A DNA stretch of 64,000 nucleotides from Tolypothrix sp. PCC 7712 (GCF_025860405.1 NZ_CP063785.1:7193390-7257389); one strand, 5' to 3'. Positions 20,701 through 29,246 are shown, counted from the stretch's first letter. The notes: a model not told the origin generated them from the letters alone. A program made the numbers and translations.

Positions 20701-22759
20701 CTTTGACTTCATCCAAAATTGTGTTACTTAATCCGGCTTCAAAGCGTAAACCCACTTTGGCGGCTTGCATTTCCATCGCTTTTCGCAACTCAGCATTGTC
20801 CATTGGCCCAATTAACTTTTGTCGCGCTTCCATCAATTCTTTTAATTCGCGGTAAGGAGCGCATTCACCCCAAAAGTCTGCCCGCATGGTAATCACAACT
20901 TTCTGTTGCTGGGTTAAGTTTAAAACTTGCTCAATAAAAGCTAGACGTTCATTTTCATCAGCACAAAGAGTAAATACTTCCTCAAACTGGTCAATTACTA
21001 AAATAGGCGTTTTTTTGATAGTTGCTGCGACATTCCGCTCTCTGGTTAAAGGTAAATAACTACCTGCTGAGTTAGTGACGAGTTCTGGCTTTATTGCCCA
21101 TTCGCTATCAACAATGGAATGTAATTCTTTTTCTACCCCAGCAAGAGTAGCTTGCAGTTGTGCGATCGGGTTATTATTTGGTGTCATATATGACACTACT
21201 AAATTCGGTTCTTTCTCCTGTAGCGCCGGAATCAGCCCAGCTAACACTACTGATGATTTCCCACTCCCAGAAGCACCTAACACCGCTAAGAAGTTATGCT
21301 CTCTCAGCTTTTCTTGCAATTGAGCAATTAATTTTTCTCGTCCAAAGAAAAATTCGCGGTTGGACTCGCGGAAAGGATACAAACCCAAAAAGGGACAACG
21401 AGCATCATAAGCAGGTGGTTCTTGTCCTAAAGCTAGGGCGTTAAAACTGAGGTCTACTATTTCCTCACAGAGAGTATTTATCTCTGCTAATGCTAGCTCT
21501 CGTTCGTAACGGGCTTGTTTGCTTAAGGCTGTAATCTCTGTCCCTAAACAGCTGTATAGTTTCTGGGCTTGCTCTGAAAATCTTTGGCGGAGTGCAGGGG
21601 CGCGTTCTGATAATAACTTCTCAAATTGCTCCAAACCATACTGAATTTCGGCGTTAGTGAGTTCTCTATCAAGTTGGTCGTTAAATAAAGGTCGCCCACC
21701 CAAGCGGCTAAACAGAGCCGGGACAGTAATATCTTGCCGCTCGGCTAAAGATGCTGCCGCTTCTTGCAGTGCTAAATCTACTTCCCCGGATTTACCCAAC
21801 TGCTCATAAAATTTCGCCCCTAATGCCAAAGCAGTTTTGACAGTGACTTTCTCCGTCATCGCAATCACCGCCGGCATTCCCAAATCCCGGACTAATCTTT
21901 GCCCTAAACCCCCCAATGCCGCTTCTGCTTCTGAGCTAGCACTTTCGCAAGTCGAAAGAAAGGTAAAATGTGGTAGCCCTTTACTGGCTGAGAGCGATCG
22001 CAATCTCTCAATTAAGCGCGTTCCTGTGACTGGGTCTACTTTATTCTCCGCTGTTGCCCAGTAGAGAACTGTTTCGCCGCTATCTTGAATCACGCGACTA
22101 TGACTGACAAAATGCAGCATAGTATACTGCTTTGTTCTATCACTTAAGTGTTTACACAACTCATCAATAGTTGGTTTGCCAATTGCCCCATCGACCGTAG
22201 CTAAGATATCACATGGTATTTTCCCCAATGCTTGCCGCACACCTGAGACTGCAGCTTCCACATCAAATGAGTCTAATTTATACCGTTCTATTTCCTGTGG
22301 ACTAGCTACTAGTATTAAGGCGCGTAAATCTCTCCTGCCAATGGGGGGAAATCGACGGTCTGTAATCGCCGGGATATAAAGTGAATATGGTGTGCGCTGT
22401 TCTAAGCTTAATAAATGCCATCCATCATCGATGTTGGCGCAGAGTCTTTCCCAACGTAGGGTTCGGATTTCTTTATCTTCAGCTTCAATAAATAACAATA
22501 CCCTGACTGTTGCGTCTGAGTCCCGCAAAGCGCTGACAAAAGCGTCTCTGATTTCTTCTTTAAATATTGCTTTCCCGAGAAATGTACCGTAGTCTTTGGG
22601 CTGTCCTAATAAGCTGGTGAGTTTTTCTAAGTCTGCTGATGTGAGTTCGAGAATTCCTTCCGAACGCGATGAGAGCAGTTCCCCAGGGCGACTATGTTCT
22701 ACAACAATCGGCCAGTGGTTTGCTGATTTGCGCTGGATGTTAATCTCGAATGTGTTCAT
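17786..22759 (-). CDS. CHAT protease – STAND ATPase – WD40 protein (paralogue B)
   Basis: The protein has 1657 residues and the same order of domains as its downstream neighbour: CHAT with His220 and Cys271, STAND ATPase (P-loop GASGSGKSS, Walker B ILVIDQFEEVF), one transmembrane segment (AWGVAGGAVVAVIVSASLGL), then about 15 WD40 blades. The first ~360 residues are almost identical to paralogue A, whereas the linker, ATPase and WD40 parts have diverged strongly. It also carries a ~37-residue segment before Walker B that paralogue A lacks. Some blades are atypical: four have EIANS/EIENS/DEDS-type starts instead of GH, and three lack the D of the usual DxxVKLW. Expected role is a sensor-switch-protease. 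It is the first of the two CHAT genes in the unit, 244 bp after the protease gene. Confidence 0.88.
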   Translation of the reverse strand: MNTFEINIQRKSANHWPIVVEHSRPGELLSSRSEGILELTSADLEKLTSLLGQPKDYGTFLGKAIFKEEIRDAFVSALRDSDATVRVLLFIEAEDKEIRTLRWERLCANIDDGWHLLSLEQRTPYSLYIPAITDRRFPPIGRRDLRALILVASPQEIERYKLDSFDVEAAVSGVRQALGKIPCDILATVDGAIGKPTIDELCKHLSDRTKQYTMLHFVSHSRVIQDSGETVLYWATAENKVDPVTGTRLIERLRSLSASKGLPHFTFLSTCESASSEAEAALGGLGQRLVRDLGMPAVIAMTEKVTVKTALALGAKFYEQLGKSGEVDLALQEAAASLAERQDITVPALFSRLGGRPLFNDQLDRELTNAEIQYGLEQFEKLLSERAPALRQRFSEQAQKLYSCLGTEITALSKQARYERELALAEINTLCEEIVDLSFNALALGQEPPAYDARCPFLGLYPFRESNREFFFGREKLIAQLQEKLREHNFLAVLGASGSGKSSVVLAGLIPALQEKEPNLVVSYMTPNNNPIAQLQATLAGVEKELHSIVDSEWAIKPELVTNSAGSYLPLTRERNVAATIKKTPILVIDQFEEVFTLCADENERLAFIEQVLNLTQQQKVVITMRADFWGECAPYRELKELMEARQKLIGPMDNAELRKAMEMQAAKVGLRFEAGLSNTILDEVKDEPGAMPLLQHALLELWKRRHGRWLQAFEYEAIGGVKMAIAQTADDVYNTLSPPEQAQVKNIFIRLTRLDDSALQGEKRRDTRRRVWLDELVPAGGTVAMIKELVNRLAGEGARLVVTSVDGSTKREEVEVAHEALIRYWPRLLNWLDENRTNLQLRETIRQGALDWEKQEKDDNYLVHRGGRLDDAQVLAKQAGFLNQVEADYVNACIQLRLRQEQEKEAHRRREIRTAWGVAGGAVVAVIVSASLGLWAFYQKGEAVKAKVESMSQHSLALFDSHQELDALIEGIKVAKILRQQNSSEPNGMQALQTAVYGIREYNRLTSHQDLVNYVAFSPDGKTIATASNDKTVKLWDLQGKELGTLEHQESVYSVIFSHDSQIIASTSADDKVKLWNVKEQKLYSPPEIANSINNVAFSPDNKTIAVISEDKKVQLWNVKEQKLYSPPEIANSVNSVAFSPDNETIAVIGEDKKVQLWNVKEQKLYSLPEIENSVNKITFSPDGKILALLIEDNEHNQVKLWNVKEQKLYSPPEDEDSVKDVTFSNNSHILATTSTDNTVKLWNLEELEELEKQEPIILRGHEELVNSVAFSPDSKTIATASADKTVKLWNLEGEELLTLSGHENPVYSVAFSPDGKTIASASADYTVKLWNVDTKELHTLSGHKNAVSSVVFSPNGQTIATASWDKTVKLWNVSTKELNTLSGHNEAVNSVVFSPDGQTIASASLDNTIKLWDLDGKDKQTFQDQKDTVNSIAFSPDGKTIATASGKIVTLWNPDGTDKKTPLEHKDTVNNIAFSPDGQTIATASGKIVKLWNPDGKDKQTTLEHEDTVNNIIFSPDGQTIATASGKIVKLWNLNGTEKQKPLMHENTVNSIAFSRDGQTIATASLETTVIWDLKGNKLHTLSGHRNLVLSLAFSPDGKTLATASKDSRVILWNLNQLAENDVMVSACDWVQNYLKNGADVKEDDQHLCDGIGKN
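17930..19745 (-). repeat. About 15 tandem WD40-coding repeats with near-identical neighbours
   Basis: Two sub-arrays are nearly identical at DNA level. One is 18125-18480 (period ~120 bp; TCTGGATTCCAGAG… and ACTAGCAGTAGCAATGGTTT recur). The other is 19120-19540 (period ~126 bp; GGGGAATATAGTTTTTGTTC recurs). They indicate recent amplification within the sensor region. Confidence 0.85.
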
Positions 22760-22876
22760 AGTTTTTTAGCTAATAAAGACCTATATAAGATGAGCTATAT
22801 GCATATACAGCAGATTGTATGTAAGGGCACAGTGCATTGGTGTCAACTTAACGTGAAACCCGCTTTGTAGCAAGGT

Positions 22877-22972
22877 TTTTACCCTCACCCCCAACCCCTC
22901 TCCCGGCGGGAGAGGGGAGCAAGAGATTTAATTCCCCTTCTCCCCCAGGAGAAGGGGTTAGGGGATGAGGGC
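22877..22972. repeat. GC-rich long inverted repeat between co-oriented genes
   Basis: The stretch ACCCTCACCCCCAACCCCTC at 22880-22900 is followed by GGGAGAGGGG (22909-22918), CCCCTTCTCC and GGGGTTAGGGGATGAGGGC (22953-22971). It can fold into one large hairpin or two smaller ones. This is a frequent cyanobacterial intergenic element. Here it may weaken read-through from the protease gene into the CHAT genes. The sequence 22760-22876 before it holds a small palindrome (TATATGCATATA, 22793-22804) and no gene. Confidence 0.6.
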
Positions 22973-23003
22973 GAAAGTTTTTGTGCCACGCCCGCCCTAT
23001 AGG

Positions 23004-24698
23004 TTATTTCAGCTTTTTCAAAGCCTCTAATAAACTCATTACTCCAGAAATCGCTGCCTCCAGCTTTTCTGTGCGAGTTGCAGAAGCTTGATCGACATTT
23101 TGAATAAACTGTTCTAGAGCTTGATTTAAATCTGTCTGTGCCTTTTTAATTGCTGATGTATCACCAGTGCCATCAGAGGTATTTGGTGCAGCAATTGCAG
23201 CAGGTAATTTTATTGACTCTATAGTTTGTCGCTCGGAAGCATTTTGGCGATCGCTCACCACCAAACGCACTGCAGGATCGCCGACAATAGCATAACTGCG
23301 AGCATCGTTGTTTGCTGTCCACATTCCCGCCAAGCTGACTGGATTGGCTGTCGCGCCAAATTTGATTTCTTCAAGTTCAGTACTCAAATCAGAAGACAGC
23401 TCGGCATAGCGTTCATTGAAATACTCAACCGCAGACCCTACAGGATGACCCTCTAACAGCCTCTTTAAAGTACTTTCAAATACTGCTAACTGCTTACCTG
23501 TTTTCTCCCAAACAAACGAACAACCCCAAGCTCTTTCCACATGACCAATTACAGCTAAAGCACCGCCGTTGGGATGGCTAAGTAAACGTCGGGGTAAGGG
23601 TGCAATAAATGCATGGGGCGCAATAGTGGCTCTTTCATTGGAGCCTTTTTGATGGGCAAACTCATCTAGTTTGGGCGTACCCGCACCGTAACAAGCAAAG
23701 TGAAACGCAATTAAGCCTAACAACCGCGCATCAGCGCCAACATCATCTGCTGAAAAGTAAAAGTCTTCTGGTATTGGCTTACCACGCCATTGTATAGGGC
23801 CTGGCCAGTCTTGGCACAGTAGGGCACCTTGATGGCGTAATTGTCGTTCATCCCCATTGGGAAAGCCCATACCATGACTACCAGTGAATAACAATGCAGG
23901 TGTATCTTCACCGCCTAAGAGTTTCTTAAGTCTGGCTTTGGTGGCTTCTTGTGCCAGGATAGTTTCGACTTTCCAATCTTTTTGCTCTCCTCCCATCCAT
24001 TCAGCAAGAGGTTGAATTAAGTTCTTCGCACTTAATTGTGTAGCTGCATCACCGCTAGTTTGTACCCCAAAAAAGCTAGCCCGCCGAGGAAGTGAAAACC
24101 CTGGACTTTCAGCCTGTACAACGCTCCGAGCATATTGGGCATACTCTTCGGGGGTATCGAAGTAAATCCGACCGACTGCATACTGCACATCAAGTTGGTA
24201 CTGAAAGCGATAGGGAATTGTTTCAGGATCGCCAACAATCAGCAGATAATAAGGCATTTTTTCTGGATCTGCTGGGCCTGGCCCAACTCCATGACGCGCC
24301 AAAAATGCGTTCTTTGACTCACCAGGACGATAACCTCTAGGGCCAGTATATTCCTGATAATAATGGTCGTAATTTTTGGTTGCTTGTCTTTGGCGATGCT
24401 CTAGCAGTTCCTTGAGCGCTTCTTTAATGGCGGGATCAGCATTATAGGCAAAAATAACTCCCCAACCTGTTTCAGCGAGATTTTTCGGATCTACTCCTTC
24501 TATCGGGGCAAAGTCTGGTTCTAGACCTTTGACATGCAGATCCTTTTTCTTGAGTTCACTAACTTCTATCGGGTCGAAGTTTTCGCCTTGAGCAAGTCTC
24601 GCAACTTGTTCCGGCGTTAAAGGAGGTAACAAATATTCCCCGGAAGCGCCATCAATGCCATTGAAATATAGTTCTTCTGTAAGCTGTTCTACACTCAT
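23004..24698 (-). CDS. C25/gingipain-like (caspase-fold) cysteine peptidase
   Basis: The protein has 564 residues. The catalytic pair fits clan CD: His275 in ALLFTGSHGMGF and Cys336 in AFHFACYGAGTP, each after a hydrophobic strand. The region ~145-180 (YYLLIVGDPETIPYRFQ, then AVGRIYFD) matches the start of the C25-type domain. The C-terminal ~60 residues (KAQTDLNQALEQFIQNVDQ…) are helical, probably coiled coil. No signal peptide is seen, so it should act in the cytoplasm. It lies 98 bp after the hydrolase gene and 244 bp before the CHAT-STAND genes on the same strand. It could cleave, or be matured by, the CHAT proteins. Proteolytic activity is inferred from the dyad. Confidence 0.7.
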   Translation of the reverse strand: MSVEQLTEELYFNGIDGASGEYLLPPLTPEQVARLAQGENFDPIEVSELKKKDLHVKGLEPDFAPIEGVDPKNLAETGWGVIFAYNADPAIKEALKELLEHRQRQATKNYDHYYQEYTGPRGYRPGESKNAFLARHGVGPGPADPEKMPYYLLIVGDPETIPYRFQYQLDVQYAVGRIYFDTPEEYAQYARSVVQAESPGFSLPRRASFFGVQTSGDAATQLSAKNLIQPLAEWMGGEQKDWKVETILAQEATKARLKKLLGGEDTPALLFTGSHGMGFPNGDERQLRHQGALLCQDWPGPIQWRGKPIPEDFYFSADDVGADARLLGLIAFHFACYGAGTPKLDEFAHQKGSNERATIAPHAFIAPLPRRLLSHPNGGALAVIGHVERAWGCSFVWEKTGKQLAVFESTLKRLLEGHPVGSAVEYFNERYAELSSDLSTELEEIKFGATANPVSLAGMWTANNDARSYAIVGDPAVRLVVSDRQNASERQTIESIKLPAAIAAPNTSDGTGDTSAIKKAQTDLNQALEQFIQNVDQASATRTEKLEAAISGVMSLLEALKKLK

Positions 24699-24796
24699 GC
24701 TCTTTGTCTCCTGATGTTTGTGCCAGATATGTGTTGTATTGAGAGGGCAGTGTTTACCCTACTGTGATTGAGAATGGTGATCAGAACTCGTAACTG

Positions 24797-26164
24797 CTAA
24801 TTAACCAGAGCAGCAGACCAAACAGCATGAGCTACAGCCGGATTATCAATCGCGTTGTGTGCGCCGACAAAAGGATCGGGATTGGGAACAGTAATATAAT
24901 TACTGCTTTCTAAGTTGTAAATTTTACCTGGTTTAAAATCATAGGATTGGTTGGGGTTGAGCATATCGATATCCGTAATATCCAAATCTTCCCCTTGAAT
25001 TCCATAGAAACCTATGCCACCCACACCAGGATAGTTTGGTTTGGAAACATCAAAATTGATATCTTGGCCGATTCCTAATCCCATTGTTCCGGCTACAGGA
25101 TAAGCTACCCTGACGGCATTATCATAGCGAGATTGGGTTGTGATAATCGGCCCAGATACTTTGCGATCGCTAATGATGGGGTGAAAATAACCAGCAAGAT
25201 TGTTTCTGTAGGGAACCTTGGCTGTGTAAGACCAAAGCGATACAGCTCCCTGAATTAAGGCTAGAGAATTAACTGGGCGCACAAGTCTATTATGATCTTT
25301 TGTACCTGCAACTGTTGCCGATACAAAAATAGTCCCAAAGCTATGGCCCATGAGGTGGAATCGGACGCGATCGTCTGCGACTTGTTGCAGTTTGGTCAAT
25401 AAGTTAAAGCCACTAGTTTGACCGATTTTACGCGCCAGGTCTTTCATTTTCCAGAAAGATAACAATCTGGGTACATTCAAAAACTTATCCCAAGCTGATG
25501 CTATAGAATCGCCTATTCCAAAGCTGACTTCTTCGGTATTTTCTTCTAAGCTGGCTTGATATACAGTTTCAGGGTCAAAATTTAAGGGTTCGGTGTTATT
25601 CCATTCGGAAGTATCTTCACTTTGATTGCATGAGGATGCTTCTTGAATCAATACCTGATAAGCTGCGGCAACTTCTGGTGGTAAACTTTCTGGTGGCGTG
25701 TCATATTCAATAGCCGCACTAAAAATTGTTCTGAGTGCTTCTCTACTAGCTTCTGTGTCTGAAACTTGACGAGCATAATCCTCTATCAAATCATTTAGTT
25801 GAGAGTCTGCTGTGTCAAAAGAGGGAAGTTGACCGTTTAAGTTTTCATCTCCCCAAGGCTTACTTGGCCAATGCAACCCAATAAGTAATGGACTAAACCC
25901 AGGTTGTAGCTGTTGCATTTTTTGAATGTCAGCTTGGTTATCTGCCATAGCTGCAATCCAGCGTTGGTATTGGTCTTTAGCCGCTGGAATGTCACCTTGC
26001 CATCCATGACTCATGAAAAAAACATCTGTAATTGGCTGGCTAGATAAAACATCCAAGATTTGTTGACTAATTAATTTGCCATTTTCTGGGCGTTCGTTGC
26101 CTTTCTCATCAAAAGAAATTAGATAGTACTCTAAAGAAGTACCACGTACTTTTTCAAGTGGCAT
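24797..26164 (-). CDS. Alpha/beta-hydrolase (lipase/esterase-like)
   Basis: The protein has 455 residues. The nucleophile elbow GHSFG (273-277, Ser275) follows a strand (VRFHLM). An oxyanion-type SHGW occurs at 52-55 after DVFFM. Candidate acid and base are the Asp in TTQSRYDNAV and the His in NPAVAHAVW. A ~130-residue insert (~120-250) is rich in acidic residues and probably forms a lid. No signal peptide or membrane segment is present. It is the first gene of the minus-strand unit and diverges from a lipoxygenase gene, which makes a lipid substrate attractive but unproven. ATG 26164 is preceded by TAAGGACTAACCT in sense orientation, an acceptable ribosome site. Confidence 0.65.
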   Translation of the reverse strand: MPLEKVRGTSLEYYLISFDEKGNERPENGKLISQQILDVLSSQPITDVFFMSHGWQGDIPAAKDQYQRWIAAMADNQADIQKMQQLQPGFSPLLIGLHWPSKPWGDENLNGQLPSFDTADSQLNDLIEDYARQVSDTEASREALRTIFSAAIEYDTPPESLPPEVAAAYQVLIQEASSCNQSEDTSEWNNTEPLNFDPETVYQASLEENTEEVSFGIGDSIASAWDKFLNVPRLLSFWKMKDLARKIGQTSGFNLLTKLQQVADDRVRFHLMGHSFGTIFVSATVAGTKDHNRLVRPVNSLALIQGAVSLWSYTAKVPYRNNLAGYFHPIISDRKVSGPIITTQSRYDNAVRVAYPVAGTMGLGIGQDINFDVSKPNYPGVGGIGFYGIQGEDLDITDIDMLNPNQSYDFKPGKIYNLESSNYITVPNPDPFVGAHNAIDNPAVAHAVWSAALVN

Positions 26165-26256
26165 AGGTTAGTCCTTATACATAAAATCTTAGTATTAAAC
26201 CATACTTTACTTATGGGGATAATACAAGCTTTGTTGACTACGGAAGGATAAAAAAA

Positions 26257-26296
26257 TATACAAAATTTTGTATATTTTGTATAAAAACATACAAAA
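26257..26296. promoter_or_regulatory. Cluster of TACAAAA/TTTTGTA half-sites (operator candidate)
   Basis: TATACAAAATTTTGTATA (26257-26274) is a perfect 18-bp palindrome. It is followed at once by TTTTGTAT (26275-26282), a 6-bp spacer and ATACAAAA (26289-26296). That makes four copies of one half-site as two dyads in 40 bp. The array lies 93-132 bp upstream of the hydrolase start and ~760 bp from the divergent lipoxygenase. It looks like a binding site for a dimeric regulator; an AT-rich cruciform is the alternative. Confidence 0.55.
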
Positions 26297-27055
26297 GAAG
26301 AGCCATTAATAAGAATATATGAATTGCCAAAATAGCTGTAAATCGCAATAATCTTGGCTTGTTGACAATTAAATAAAGAGAAATATTTGGCTAATTGCCA
26401 GAAAAATCAACTATAAATTCAGATTCACCTCTCTTAAGACAAAAAATATTTTGTCAATACTTATTAATACATACTGACTGCAATTTTTTTTAATGATTAA
26501 TTATTTTTATAAGATTGTATGTACGCAATGTTATTGTTAAGACATCATTAAATAACCTAGGCAAATATCTGTGTTGAGTATATAAAAGTACAGGCAATGC
26601 ATTTTCATCTGACAAGGTTAAACAACAATTGCATCCTCTAAGTAAGCAGGCATCATTAAATATAAGTCTTCATCAAGTAGCTTAATTCCGGCAGAGTGGA
26701 GAAACAACAAAGCAATTGTAAAAGCTAGAATTGCTATTCTTCTGCTATCGTGCTACGCGAACGAGTTCTCTCAAGTAAGAAGTAGGTTATACCAATTCAA
26801 AATTCAAAATTAAGAAAGCCAGATTTCTCAAAGGTTTGAGAGTTTATATCTGTTGCTAAATTTTGGAGAATTGGTATTACTCTTTACAAGACTCTACGCC
26901 CAGTGTCTGCTTGAGAAAAAATTATATGCTGGGAAAACAGCATATTATATTTATCCCTGCATACTTAGTCTTCATTAATTACTTATATCCTTGTCAAAAT
27001 TAATTCCGCTCAACGCTAAACTATCCATCATTATTGATAGCTAAAGAGGAAAAGT
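26297..27055. other. Long divergent intergenic region
   Basis: AT-rich spacer between the hydrolase and the lipoxygenase. On the minus strand, ~26620-26753 encodes a short open run with a hydrophobic segment (ILAFTIALLFLHSAG) ending in YLEDAIVV and a stop. It lacks a clear start and looks like a gene remnant. Around 26798-26880 a repeat of AATTCAAAATT type occurs. A good ribosome site, AGAGGAAAA, precedes the lipoxygenase ATG. No clear sigma70 promoter could be fixed. Confidence 0.4.
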
Positions 27056-29197
27056 ATGCTGAATCAAAAAGATTTGCTTTTATTTTTGTACAAGCTTGTA
27101 GATCGTTATATATTTACTCAAGGTGATAGGTATGAATACAACTACAACTATCTAAATCCTTTGGCGATGACAGATGTGCCGCAAATGCCATTAATCAATT
27201 TGCCTCGCTTACCAAAAGATGAAATTCCCAGCCGCGAGTGGCTACTTTTAGTATTAAAGGCAATGAGTGTTTATAATATTAATAATACTGCTAAAGCTAG
27301 TAGCGGCACTGTCTCTTTTAGTACAGATGATGTAGACAGCGATAGCGTTTTTTTAAGCGATAAACTTAATTCTTTAGAAACAATTGAGCAGCAGATAAAC
27401 GAAGTCAAGACTACAGAAGATGTCAATGATATTGCTTTTCAGCTAGTATCAACTCTCAAAGAAGTTAACGAGCATCTTTCAATTAATGAACAACTTGATG
27501 AGTATCGCAATCATCAAGATGCTAACCCAACAGATAGTAATACTCAATTTTCATTTGAAGAAGAGTTCCAAAAAATTGATGTTCAGATTGCTGAACAACT
27601 AGAAGAAAATCCAGATAATATTTCATTCGATTTAGATTCTAGCGAACAAATTGCGATCGCTAATCTAAAAAATATCATCAGATATAACGCTCAGTTATTA
27701 GAACTTGCTGATATACAGGCTACTGAGAATGCTGAAGATGGCACAAATGTTAACTTTGGTTCTGTGGGAGATAATTATTCTCATACCCTCGAGGATTACG
27801 ATAACCTATTTCGACTGATAACCAAACCAGAGATTGCTGCAAAATTTCAACAGGATATAGTTTTTGCCTATATGCAGGTGGCTGGGCCAAATCCAGTCAT
27901 GCTCAAGCAAATCAAAACAGCAGATCCACGTTTACCAATCACTGGCGAACAATACCAACAAATTACCTCTAAAATTATTGGCAAAGCTGATTCTCTAGAT
28001 ATAGCGCTGCAAGAAGGTCGAATTTACTTAGCAGACTATTCTCTATTAGAGGGTATGGTAAATGGGAATTACCCCAGAGACCAAAAATATATTTATGCAC
28101 CCTTAGGATTATTTGCAGTTCCACCAGTTGGTAGTTCCTCTCGCTCTTTAATACCAGTTGCAATTAAGATTCAACAGGCTCTATTTACACCGCTACATAC
28201 AGGAACCTGGATGAGTGCTAAGAGCATTTTACAAATGGCAGATAGCAACTACCATGAGGTTTATAGCCACTTAGGTCAAACTCACTTATTTATTGAGCCT
28301 TTTGTAGTTGCAACTAATCATTTGTCTAAGGATCATAATCTCAGAAAACTGTTGAAACCGCATCTAGAAGGTACTGTATTAATCAATTATGGCGCTCATC
28401 AATCTTTAGTAGCACCAAAGGGTTCTGTAGATAAGTTATTAGCTAGTAATATTAACTCTGACCACGAGCTAGCTGTCAAAGGAGCACAGAGTTGCCTATT
28501 TAACTTTAATGAAGTTGCATTTCCTAAGACTCTAGAACGTCGAGGTGTTAACGATCCTAATCAACTACCTGTTTATCCTTACAGAGATGATGGAATGTTG
28601 ATTTGGAATGCTATCCATGATTGGGTGAAGGGTTATTTAAGCTCTTACTACAGTACAGATGCTTCCGTGCAGAACGATCAAGATTTACAGAAATGGGCTT
28701 CGCAATTGGTTTCTCCAACAGGAGGCCGCTTGAAGAATTTTGGTGAGGATGCTCAAGGTAGAATTAAGACGCTCAATTATTTAATTGAGGCTGTTTCAAC
28801 CGTTATTTTCACTGCCAGCGCTCAACATGCTGCTGTTAACTTTGCCCAACGTGGTTTGATGCTATATCCGCCAGCATTTCCTTTAGCACGTTATATCCCC
28901 GCACCAACAGATCCCAATCAGCAAGAAAATTTTATAGATGGTTTACCACCACTAGATAGAGCTACAGACCAGATTAATTTACTATATTTACTTGGCTCTA
29001 TTTACTATACGAAGTTGGGCGATTACACTAACTCTGATTTTCACTCTTCGCCACGAGTACAAGATGCTTTGAAAAATTTCCAGAAGGAACTTAAAACTAT
29101 TGAGGAGCAAATTCGGCAACGTAATCAAAGTAGCGAAAGATTATTAGCTTATGAGTATTTGCTACCTTCCAAGATTCCTCAAAGTATCAATATCTAA
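27056..29197 (+). CDS. Lipoxygenase (non-haem iron, LOX family)
   Basis: This enzyme dioxygenates polyunsaturated fatty acids to hydroperoxides. All five family iron-site positions can be placed. Two histidines lie in YSHLGQTHLFIEPFVVATN (matching the SHWLNTH block of plant LOX), with the conserved HLS…H downstream. His and Asn lie in SAQHAAVNFAQ. The protein ends in Ile (…IPQSINI), whose carboxylate is the last ligand in this family. WMSAKSILQMAD and WNAIHDWVKGYLSSYY are further LOX blocks. At 713 residues it is longer than minimal bacterial LOX; an acidic, low-complexity stretch (~85-220) precedes the catalytic core and there is no PLAT domain or signal peptide. It diverges from the hydrolase gene, so a lipase-LOX pairing is possible. 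Confidence 0.92.
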   Translation: MLNQKDLLLFLYKLVDRYIFTQGDRYEYNYNYLNPLAMTDVPQMPLINLPRLPKDEIPSREWLLLVLKAMSVYNINNTAKASSGTVSFSTDDVDSDSVFLSDKLNSLETIEQQINEVKTTEDVNDIAFQLVSTLKEVNEHLSINEQLDEYRNHQDANPTDSNTQFSFEEEFQKIDVQIAEQLEENPDNISFDLDSSEQIAIANLKNIIRYNAQLLELADIQATENAEDGTNVNFGSVGDNYSHTLEDYDNLFRLITKPEIAAKFQQDIVFAYMQVAGPNPVMLKQIKTADPRLPITGEQYQQITSKIIGKADSLDIALQEGRIYLADYSLLEGMVNGNYPRDQKYIYAPLGLFAVPPVGSSSRSLIPVAIKIQQALFTPLHTGTWMSAKSILQMADSNYHEVYSHLGQTHLFIEPFVVATNHLSKDHNLRKLLKPHLEGTVLINYGAHQSLVAPKGSVDKLLASNINSDHELAVKGAQSCLFNFNEVAFPKTLERRGVNDPNQLPVYPYRDDGMLIWNAIHDWVKGYLSSYYSTDASVQNDQDLQKWASQLVSPTGGRLKNFGEDAQGRIKTLNYLIEAVSTVIFTASAQHAAVNFAQRGLMLYPPAFPLARYIPAPTDPNQQENFIDGLPPLDRATDQINLLYLLGSIYYTKLGDYTNSDFHSSPRVQDALKNFQKELKTIEEQIRQRNQSSERLLAYEYLLPSKIPQSINI

Positions 29198-29205
29198 AAA
29201 GAGAA

Positions 29206-29246
29206 TTTGATACTCTCTATGCGTAGAATGCGAGGGGAGTATCAAA
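29206..29246. terminator. Hairpin downstream of the lipoxygenase
   Basis: Perfect 10-bp arms TTTGATACTC (29206-29215) and GAGTATCAAA (29237-29246) begin 9 bp after the stop codon, with a 21-bp loop. No T-tract follows, so it may protect the 3' end rather than terminate transcription. Confidence 0.45.

Noticed and set aside
22820..22998. Insertion sequence between the protease and CHAT genes
   Set aside because: No transposase and no target duplication; only a GC-rich palindromic intergenic repeat.
26620..26753. Small minus-strand membrane peptide
   Set aside because: About 40 residues with a hydrophobic run but no start codon with a ribosome site; more likely a gene remnant.
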